From assembly GCA_002400415.1 (NCBI GenBank), contig DGQP01000001.1:1-64000 (forward strand): a DNA stretch of 64,000 nucleotides, given 5' to 3'. The stretch comes from Chitinophagaceae bacterium UBA4411 (GTDB lineage Bacteria; Bacteroidota; Bacteroidia; Chitinophagales; Chitinophagaceae). Position numbers and translations under genes: made by a program. Below are positions 53,703 through 61,800 of the stretch, piece after piece. Every line of letters starts with the position of its first letter. The stretch's first letter is position 1. Under the pieces are notes generated by a model. That model was given only the letters and a program-made list of their open reading frames with translations, did no database searches and was not told where the DNA came from.

Positions 53703-54905
53703 ATGCAATTCTGGGAATTTGTATTTCTCCTCAGCTGTTTCCTGGTCTTTTATAACTATGCCGGGTATGCCCTGCTAGCCTATGTTATTACCCTGTTGAC
53801 AAGAAACCGGGTCATCCCTGAAACAACTACCAGGGATTTTCCAACTGTATCTTTTATCGTTGCCGCTTACAATGAGGAAGATTTTATTGAAAAGAAAATT
53901 CTTAATTCCCTGTCTCTCGATTACCCTGCATCACTGATTGAATTCATTTTTATCACAGACGGATCAACAGATAAAACTAACACCATTATCAGGCTTTTCC
54001 CTTCTGTCAAATTATTATACCAGGCAGAAAGAGGAGGAAAATCAGCGGCCCTGAACAGGGCCGTCAATGCCGCCCAAAATGACATCCTGATTTTTAGTGA
54101 TGCCAATACCACACTTAATACAGACGTTATACTGAATATTGTTAAACATTACCAGGATGAAAAAACCGGAGGAGTGGCCGGTGAGAAAAAAGTGATGAGC
54201 CCGTCTGATAAACCTGATGAAGTTGGTACTGGAGAGGGGCTATACTGGAAATATGAGTCGTTGCTGAAAAAGATAGATTCAAAATTTTATTCGGTTGTCG
54301 GGGCAGCAGGCGAGCTCTTTTCAATCCGCCGTTCCCTGTATGAACCGGTTCCTCATAACCTGATACTTGATGATTTTGTTATTTCATTAAAAGTGGCGCA
54401 AAAAGGATACAGGATCATTTATGAACCTGATGCCTATGCAGCTGAATTGCCTTCTTTTTCTATCAGGGATGAACAAAAAAGAAAGATCAGGATTGCCGCG
54501 GGAGGTTTCCAGGCAATCGGAATGCTTACCAGGCTTTTCAAATTCTGGAAATATCCCCGGCTTTCATTCCTGTACATTTCACATCGCTTAATGCGATGGA
54601 CAGTTAGTCCTCTTTGTCTCGTCCTTGCCTTTGTTTCAAACCTGCTGTTATATATGACATCGGTCAGCAACCTGTATAAAATAACTTTCATCCTGCAACT
54701 CGCCTTTTACCTGATGGCGGCAATTGGGACATCAGGGACGCTGAGCCGGTTTAAACTGCTTAAGCTCCCTTACTATTTCACTTTTATGAACGTATCAGTA
54801 ATACAGGGATTTTTCAGGTACCTCAAAGGGAATCAATCTGCTATTTGGGAAAAAGCAAAAAGATCATCAGGGCTGGCTCCTACTCATCAAACAAATAATA
54901 AGTAA
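53703..54905 (+). CDS. Membrane-bound GT2 glycosyltransferase
   Basis: A 400-residue protein with an N-terminal helix (about 5-33) and C-terminal helices (about 300-360). The GT-A core has VAAYNEEDFIEKKI (about 53-66), TDGSTDKT (about 86-93), the metal motif SDANTT (about 137-142), LDDFVIS (about 222-228) and KRKIRIAAG where the QxxRW motif of processive enzymes would be. It resembles hyaluronan/cellulose-synthase-like enzymes of Bacteroidota glycan loci. An acyltransferase gene follows two bases after its stop. Confidence 0.88.
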   Translation: MQFWEFVFLLSCFLVFYNYAGYALLAYVITLLTRNRVIPETTTRDFPTVSFIVAAYNEEDFIEKKILNSLSLDYPASLIEFIFITDGSTDKTNTIIRLFPSVKLLYQAERGGKSAALNRAVNAAQNDILIFSDANTTLNTDVILNIVKHYQDEKTGGVAGEKKVMSPSDKPDEVGTGEGLYWKYESLLKKIDSKFYSVVGAAGELFSIRRSLYEPVPHNLILDDFVISLKVAQKGYRIIYEPDAYAAELPSFSIRDEQKRKIRIAAGGFQAIGMLTRLFKFWKYPRLSFLYISHRLMRWTVSPLCLVLAFVSNLLLYMTSVSNLYKITFILQLAFYLMAAIGTSGTLSRFKLLKLPYYFTFMNVSVIQGFFRYLKGNQSAIWEKAKRSSGLAPTHQTNNK

Positions 54906-54907
54906 CC

Positions 54908-55996
54908 ATGGCCGGAGCTGCTCAGCTTAAACAATTCTTTACAAAGGCATTTAACCTGGTAGTACTTGAAAAGAGCAGGATGCCCTGGGTTGATTACCTG
55001 CGGGGCATAGCCATTGTTCTTGTTGTTTACCGTCACGTATTAATTGGTATTGAACGATCCGGCCGCAGCATCCCGGTTGTATTAGAGCAGGCTAATATGA
55101 TATTTTTCAGTTTCAGAATGCCCCTTTTCTTTATCCTTTCCGGTTTGTTTATATCCGGCAGTATTGCCAAAAGAACAGTCAAAAAACTTGTCGCCATCAA
55201 GTTTGAGAACCTGCTATACCCTTATCTCATCTGGGCATTCCTGCAAACAACTTTGCAAATTGTTCTTTCAAGGTATACGAATGCTGAAAGAACATGGGAA
55301 GATTACACCTATATTTTATACCAGCCACGGGGGCTTGATCAGTTCTGGTACCTCCCTGCGCTGTTTAATACGACTGTTATTTATATATTGGTTAAAACAA
55401 AGCTGCGTGCCAGGAACTGGATGCAATTACTGCTGGGAGTTGCCCTGTACTTTACAGGGCCTTATTTGCGTGATGTGAGTATGATGTCTGACTGGATGGA
55501 ATTTTATATATTTTTTGCGATCGGCGATTCCATTTCCGGTATGTTTTTCAAAAATCCGGCGCAACGTTTCCTGAACAGCAATCTCACAATTCTCCTGATC
55601 ACCCCCATTTTTGCTTTAACACAGTATTATTATGTAAAACATTTTGGCTCCATTACACAGGCCGAGTTTCTTACAATATCGCTTATTGGCTGCGTCAGCA
55701 TGTTTGTATTTTCGTTTCGCCTGCAAAAACTGAATATCCTCTCTTTTCTCCGGGTATTGGGATTCCATTCCCTGTACATTTACGTAATGCATGTAATTGT
55801 ATCCGCTTTTGTACGGCTGGTACTTACCAGGTTTATGGGAATTACAGATCCCACCACTCTTCTTTTCTCTGGTATTGCAGCAGGGGTTATCATTCCTGTG
55901 ATGCTTTACAACCTTATTATTAAGAAAAAACTCTGGTTCCTCTTTACCTATCACAGGCCAAAGGCTGTATCAAAACAAACCGGCCTTGTTCAATAG
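54908..55996 (+). CDS. AT3-family membrane acyltransferase
   Basis: A 362-residue ten-helix protein. WVDYLRGIAIVLVVYRHV (about 24-41) with the catalytic-type His40 and FRMPLFFILSGLFIS (about 63-77) are AT3 signatures. It differs from the acyltransferase at 46.8 kb and is closer to the group that modifies surface glycans or succinylates sugars. It pairs tightly with the GT2 gene upstream and should acylate its product. The stop is 14 bases before the end of the convergent operon. Confidence 0.88.
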   Translation: MAGAAQLKQFFTKAFNLVVLEKSRMPWVDYLRGIAIVLVVYRHVLIGIERSGRSIPVVLEQANMIFFSFRMPLFFILSGLFISGSIAKRTVKKLVAIKFENLLYPYLIWAFLQTTLQIVLSRYTNAERTWEDYTYILYQPRGLDQFWYLPALFNTTVIYILVKTKLRARNWMQLLLGVALYFTGPYLRDVSMMSDWMEFYIFFAIGDSISGMFFKNPAQRFLNSNLTILLITPIFALTQYYYVKHFGSITQAEFLTISLIGCVSMFVFSFRLQKLNILSFLRVLGFHSLYIYVMHVIVSAFVRLVLTRFMGITDPTTLLFSGIAAGVIIPVMLYNLIIKKKLWFLFTYHRPKAVSKQTGLVQ

Positions 55997-56010
55997 CAAA
56001 GGGATATCTG

Positions 56011-57288
56011 TTACCGGCCATATCGTTCTATTACATGTAATGCTTCCTGGTTGATCTGCTTTGCTGTGTCGCTTTGAGGCTTTCCGAAAAAGACGGTCTC
56101 ATATTCGTTTCTGTACACCCCGTTGGCTTGTGTACGTGCAAAAGCTTTCTTGTTTAAAGAAGTGTAAGTCATATACCCGATAGAAACCACCCCGATGAGC
56201 ATATAAACTGTAAATGCAGTTACCTGCAGATTTCTTGACAACCCCGATACCGGAAATGATGACATTATAACTACTACTGCCACCAGGGGAAGAACAGGCA
56301 CCCAAAATCTGGGGTCATAAAACGGCCAGTTGAACATCAGGACTGAATAGAAGACCAGGTAAGCCTTTACTATAAATGGGATTTTCCTGTTCCGGAATAA
56401 CAAGTATACAAACACAGCAAAAAAGAGAATACCCGCCGCGATAAAACCCGTCTTAGACAGCGAAGCCGGTAAATAAGCTGCTACCTTGGCCTGGGATGTA
56501 TTCACCACCAATTCAGACCATTCAGTAAAATGCCAGCCCAGAATGTCTTTGAATCCAACACCTTCATCAAATTGTTTTGAAAATACTCCTGTATAATGAT
56601 CCAGTCCCAATTGCCTGGAAAAAACAGCCACTCCTGCTATAATAATCAGCAGGATCAGCACAACCACTTTATTTTTACGGATAAGTAAAAGTAATTGTTC
56701 CCTGTACTCCCATATAACCCCCGCTACCAGGGCAGCCGCCAGGGCTACACCTACAGAACGTGTAAGAAAAGCCAGCCCGGCTGCAATGAATGAAAAAAGC
56801 AAGGCTATAAAACTCCTGGTCCTGGCAAACTTACAGAAGTAATATAAGCTGGCCATTGAAAAAAAGAGATACTGCATCTCTGAAAGAGGGTGCGTGGTAA
56901 ACTTAATAGTGGTCCAGTTTAGCAATACTATAGCAATAAACAGATAAGTTTTTCCCGACAGTTCAAAAATCTTCCGGGCCAGGTATATACTTCCAAAAAG
57001 AAAAGCACAGTTAATGAAAACGATAACAAACGAGTTTAATAATCCTGCTTTTGATAAAAGAAGCAGCAATCCTGTATATCCATAAGGCAGGTAATCCTTA
57101 GCTGCGTCAGAATCAGGCGGGCAGCCCAGTTCTATACAATCCTTAATGGCAAAATACCGCAGCATATCAACATGCAGTCGGAGAGGACTTAAACAATTAA
57201 GAAGATAAACGAGGACCAGTGAAGCAGCAATAAACTTTATCAGCTGCTCATTCCTCCTGCTTAACAATGCTGTGTTCAGGTTTTGCAT
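56011..57288 (-). CDS. Polytopic GT-C-like membrane protein
   Basis: A 425-residue protein with about ten predicted helices. The first loop has GCPPDSDAAKDYLPYGYTGLLLLLSK (about 54-79), with acidic residues placed as in GT39-like enzymes; TTIKFTTHPLSEMQYLFFSMASL (about 125-147) has the TxHP-type pattern seen in Bacteroidota glycosyltransferase-like membrane proteins. Its start overlaps the methyltransferase gene upstream by 41 bases. It ends a three-gene operon with a GT2 enzyme that may make its lipid-linked donor. Confidence 0.72.
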   Translation of the reverse strand: MQNLNTALLSRRNEQLIKFIAASLVLVYLLNCLSPLRLHVDMLRYFAIKDCIELGCPPDSDAAKDYLPYGYTGLLLLLSKAGLLNSFVIVFINCAFLFGSIYLARKIFELSGKTYLFIAIVLLNWTTIKFTTHPLSEMQYLFFSMASLYYFCKFARTRSFIALLFSFIAAGLAFLTRSVGVALAAALVAGVIWEYREQLLLLIRKNKVVVLILLIIIAGVAVFSRQLGLDHYTGVFSKQFDEGVGFKDILGWHFTEWSELVVNTSQAKVAAYLPASLSKTGFIAAGILFFAVFVYLLFRNRKIPFIVKAYLVFYSVLMFNWPFYDPRFWVPVLPLVAVVVIMSSFPVSGLSRNLQVTAFTVYMLIGVVSIGYMTYTSLNKKAFARTQANGVYRNEYETVFFGKPQSDTAKQINQEALHVIERYGR

Positions 57289-58039
57289 TATTATATTCTG
57301 TTTTATTTTTTTCAGCTATCATGATCAAAGACAATCCTGCTATCCGGCTGGTTATTTTATCAAGAAGCCGGAACAGGGGAACCAGCGAATTATATACCGA
57401 CAATTGAGACCGGGATATGATTTTTCTCCGGAGTAAAGTTCCGGATATCCACCAGCCGGGGATACCCGGAATATTAAAATATCTTGAAGTATTGATAGTA
57501 AATCCTTCACCCGTCAATAGCATTGATAGTGTTTTTTTGGTGTACCGCCTGAAATGCTTTAATTCGCTGTCTAAAGAATTATACAGCCATTGAAAGGCAG
57601 GCACCAATATCACTATCCGTCCATTTTCATTTAATAGTTTCTTGCAATTCCTTACGGCAGCCCCGTCATCTTTTATATGCTCAATGACGTTTAATGCAAC
57701 CACAGTATCAAATTTCCCCAGTAAAGGCGCATAACGCTGCTCAAAATCAATAACTGAAAGATCAACCTGGTAAATACCCTGCACATGCTTATTATGGCCA
57801 AGGCGCTGCTCCAATACTGAACAATAATTCTTATTCATATCAGATACAGTAAGTGATTCCGCTTTTTCAAGCAGATATACAGACAGATTACCAATACCAC
57901 TGCCTATTTCCAGGATTTTGCCGCTGCAATGAATTTTTATGGCTTCAAACATCCATCTGTTAAACCGTTTTGCCGCTGCAAAAGCTTCCAATGTTTCTCC
58001 CCCGGTCCAATCAGCACTTTTATCCTCAATCACTGTCAT
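57248..58039 (-). CDS. Class I SAM-dependent methyltransferase
   Basis: A 263-residue protein. Motif I is ILEIGSGIGNLSVYLLE (about 39-55), the acidic strand 2 is LTVSDMN, and VVALNVIEHIKDD (about 113-125) is the motif III-IV region. The later part with LDSELKHFRRYTKKTL (about 158-173) is typical of methyltransferases paired with dolichyl-phosphate-type GT2 enzymes. It overlaps the upstream GT2 gene by four bases (ATGA) and the downstream membrane gene by 41, so translation is coupled. Confidence 0.87.
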   Translation of the reverse strand: MTVIEDKSADWTGGETLEAFAAAKRFNRWMFEAIKIHCSGKILEIGSGIGNLSVYLLEKAESLTVSDMNKNYCSVLEQRLGHNKHVQGIYQVDLSVIDFEQRYAPLLGKFDTVVALNVIEHIKDDGAAVRNCKKLLNENGRIVILVPAFQWLYNSLDSELKHFRRYTKKTLSMLLTGEGFTINTSRYFNIPGIPGWWISGTLLRRKIISRSQLSVYNSLVPLFRLLDKITSRIAGLSLIMIAEKNKTEYNNAKPEHSIVKQEE

Positions 58040-58761
58040 TTGGAAAATAAATTATACTTGAGGATGCAATAAATAGCCCTGAAACCGTCTTTCCAGCCGA
58101 TCTTCTTCCCTTCCTCGTAAGTGCGGCCGTAATAGGAAATCCCCACTTCATAGATTCTGATCTTGGGAATGCGTGAAATTTTAGCAGTCACCTCGGGTTC
58201 AAAACCAAACCGTTTTTCCTTAAGTTTTACATCCTGGATAATAGATGTTTTGAACAACTTATAACAGGTTTCCATATCCGTCAGGTTCAGGTTTGTAAAC
58301 ATATTGCTGAGCCTTGTCAGGAATTTATTCCCGATAGAATGCCAGTAAAAAAGAATACGGTGTGAGTTCCCGCCAAGAAACCGGGATCCATATACAACAT
58401 CTGCAAAACCACGGACTACAGGTTTCAACAGTAAATTGAATTCCTCGGGATCATACTCCAGGTCCGCATCCTGGATGACGAGGTATTCACCGGAAGCTTT
58501 TTGAATACCGGTATGAATAGCAGCGCCTTTCCCTTTATTTATCTCATGCTTATAATATTGGATATTTAAACCCGGCCGGCTGCTCATATAGTTTTTTATA
58601 GCCTCTTCGGTATTATCTGTTGAACAATCATTAACAATGATCACTTCCTTTTCAATTTCATTGATGAGTACGGTATCAGCAACGCGGTCAAGTATCAGAT
58701 GGATTGTTCGTCCCTCGTTATAAGCCGGTATCACAATTGAAAGCCTGGTAATTTTTTCCAT
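58036..58761 (-). CDS. GT2 polyprenyl-phosphate glycosyltransferase (DPM1-like)
   Basis: A 241-residue soluble or membrane-associated GT-A enzyme. SIVIPAYNEGRTI (about 8-20), VNDCSTDNT (about 44-52), GKGAAIHTG (about 77-85) and the metal motif QDADLEYDPEE (about 96-106) match dolichyl-phosphate mannose synthase-like proteins, with YGSRFLGGN next. It would transfer a sugar from a nucleotide donor to polyprenyl phosphate, giving a donor for GT-C enzymes such as the one ending this operon. There are no C-terminal membrane helices, unlike GtrB/ArnC. Confidence 0.9.
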   Translation of the reverse strand: MEKITRLSIVIPAYNEGRTIHLILDRVADTVLINEIEKEVIIVNDCSTDNTEEAIKNYMSSRPGLNIQYYKHEINKGKGAAIHTGIQKASGEYLVIQDADLEYDPEEFNLLLKPVVRGFADVVYGSRFLGGNSHRILFYWHSIGNKFLTRLSNMFTNLNLTDMETCYKLFKTSIIQDVKLKEKRFGFEPEVTAKISRIPKIRIYEVGISYYGRTYEEGKKIGWKDGFRAIYCILKYNLFSK

Positions 58762-58846
58762 TTTGGGGTTTCGCTAGTTTTAATAAGGCGTTAAAATACA
58801 GTTTTATAACCTGTTATGCAATGCCCTGACGTTTTTTTAAAAGAGA

Positions 58847-58872
58847 AGGGCTGATTTTTTAAGATCAGCCCT
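58847..58872 (-). terminator. Terminator of the large T9SS gene
   Basis: AGGGCTGAT and ATCAGCCCT form a perfect 9-bp hairpin, followed on the minus strand by TCTCTTTT. It lies 26 bases after the stop codon. Confidence 0.65.
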
Positions 58873-58898
58873 CCCTATTGAGTTGGTTTTTACATGTT

Positions 58899-61800
58899 CT
58901 ATCTCTTTGCCAGTTTCAGGCTCTTCGATTTGCCCGACTGCACATAAAGTACCCGTGCAATGTAGGTACCCCTGGCCATACCTGTACCGCCGTCAATTCT
59001 TACATAATTATCACCTTTATTCAGGCCGGCAATCTGCTTCTGGTATACTTGTTTTCCGGACATATCATAAATACTGATCTGAACTGTCTCGTTTTCAGAA
59101 GCAGGCACCACCAATGTAAAGCTCTGCTCGAACGGATTTGGATAAACACCCAGAATTTCATTATCGCTTGCCGCCTCTTTTTCTTTAGCAACTTCAGCCT
59201 TTGTTTCTTCTGCAACTGACGCAGCAGGTGCCACAGGGCTTGATTGGGTAATTGTACCGGTGATAACCGGTCCTCTTCCACCCAGATTAGCCGGCGTAGA
59301 AGCTATATCACTATCAGATTTAGTATACCCTTTAACGATCATAGCGCCAAGCAGACCAAATGTTGCACTTTCGTAGCTTCCAAAAGTTACGATGGCTTCG
59401 CCATTCTCATCACCGGAAACATTATATAATGTAACAGTGCCGCTCTTGTTATTAAATCCATTCAATAAAACTGTTTTACCGTTTACAGTATAATAACATG
59501 TCTGGTCTCCAAATACCCCTGTAACACTACAGAAGAATGTGAGATCATATGTTTTGGCGCTGCTTAGTCCTGACAGTTTTACATAAGTCGGTGTGCCCGG
59601 GAACATCCCGAAGTTTTCCACCATTACATTATCCGGGAAGATACCTGAGTTATTGCCCGTATTCACCCCACTATTTACAACTCCATCAACTTTTGCAGGC
59701 TGAGTCATTCCAATATTGGTTGGTATACCCGACTGATTTACGAAATTATCCCAGCTTGCACCGATACCGTAAACCCAGTTAAGATTATTCCATGGGCTTG
59801 GTGCAACTGCTGCGCTGGTATTGAAATTAATATGCACCAGTGAGCTGTATGTATAACCTCTTGCAGCATTACTGTAACCAGAGAAAGCAGACGCCGTCTT
59901 CGCACGGACTGTGTAGTCATAAGTAGTATTAGCCGGCAGGTTACTGTTAACATACGATGTCGTATTAGCAGGAACGGTTGTGAGTAATGAATAAGAGCCC
60001 CCTGCACTGGCACGCCATATTTCATAGCCGGTTTCATTATCTGCCCTGTCCTGCCACTGTAATGTGATTGAATTATTTTTCAAATCAACGGCTCTCAGTT
60101 CAACCGGACTCAGAACAGTTACATCAGCCGGCACATAAGACTGGATAACCAATGCACTGAATACAGCAGTAACGGCCCCGGCTCCTTTGGCTACGTTGAT
60201 AGTAACTGTTCCATTAACCGGAGTGATGCCATTTATCTGAACTGTCTTATCTGCATTATAAGCCGCACTCAGCGAAACTGTTGTTCCATTGATTGTAAAG
60301 TTTGTTAAGGAAGCTTCGCTTGTGCCATGACTATTAAAGAATACAAAATTGTATTTCCTGGCATTATTAAGCCCTGTAACTGTAACCCTGCGGGTTCCGG
60401 CATCTGTAAAGTAAATACCTGAGCGTGAAACCTGTTCCGGGTACAGTTCTTTACCATCGCGGAATCTCACACCGGTTGAAGAACCACCCTGCCATGCATC
60501 GGTAAGGGTCACATTAATTCCAGTAGCCAGATCGTTATCATCTTTCAGATTAGTGATGGATAAGCCCGCAAAAGGTGCAGGTGCATTCAGGTTATTCCAT
60601 GGCTTCGGCGCCTGGTTATTATCATTTGCAATATTTACATACGTATATGTAACATCTGCATCGGTAACAAAAATGGTGAAATTAACAGTGCTGCTTGCAT
60701 CATTATTATCCTTTGCAGTTACGGTAACACCCGGGAAAATACCCAGTGTACCTGCATTCGGGTTGATACTGATCACCCCTGTGCCATTACCATTATCGGT
60801 AAATGTGGCAAAAGCGGGCAAGCCTGTTACTGTCAGTGTTACCTGGTCAGTAGCGTCATCCACTGCTGTAATATTCACAGTTGCACTTTGGTTATTCTTT
60901 ATCTGCACATCAGGTATTGCCGTAAGGGCAGGCACCCGGTTAGCAGTAGTTACAGTAACAGCATCAGTGTAATCAGAATTACCATAGCTGTTAAATGCTC
61001 TTAGTTTATAGAAATACTGTGTATTACCAGAGATAGTATTATCCATGTACGTTACAGTATTGGGGTTCGTGGTTCCCACAAGACTATAAGTACCTGCTTC
61101 ACTTACAGAACGATAAACTTCATAACCTGTTTCATTGTATGCCGCATCCTGCCAGTTTAATCTTACACCCTGGCCTGTTATTACCTGGGCTGTTAATGAT
61201 CTTGGCATTGCGGGTGCTGTGCCGTCATCATACACCTCTGTAATCACAAGGGCGTTCAGGTAACCAATTGGTGTTCCCGGCGCTTTACTCATATTTACAG
61301 TAATAGTGCCATTAGCAGCCGGTGTGATTTCATTAATTGAAACTGTATTTTGCGTATTGTTTTGTACGTACAGGGAAACAGTCTGACCTCCTACTGTGTA
61401 ATTAGTCGTTCCATTATCAGTAACATAATTAAATACGCTACCGGCATAGAAAGAAAGATTGTATTTCTTATTAGGATCAAGGCCTGTAACGTCCAGGCTG
61501 GCCGTTTCTGGTCCGCCATAATAACCGAAATACCAGAAATCGTTCAGAACCCCATCAGGGTATACACCTGAGTTATTACCGGTGGTAGGACCTGCATTAT
61601 AAGGCAGCCACCATGGTTGCAGGAAGTTAATACCCACAGAGGTGGTATTATTATTAGCGTCCTTAAGGTTGTTGGTGGTAGTCCCGGTCATATTATTCCA
61701 GGGGGCTCCCATTACATTAGCGTACTGCACCCTGGCGTATATTTTTCTGTTAGGATCTTTATCATTAACAGTCAGCTGGAACTGTGCTGTACCTGTACCG

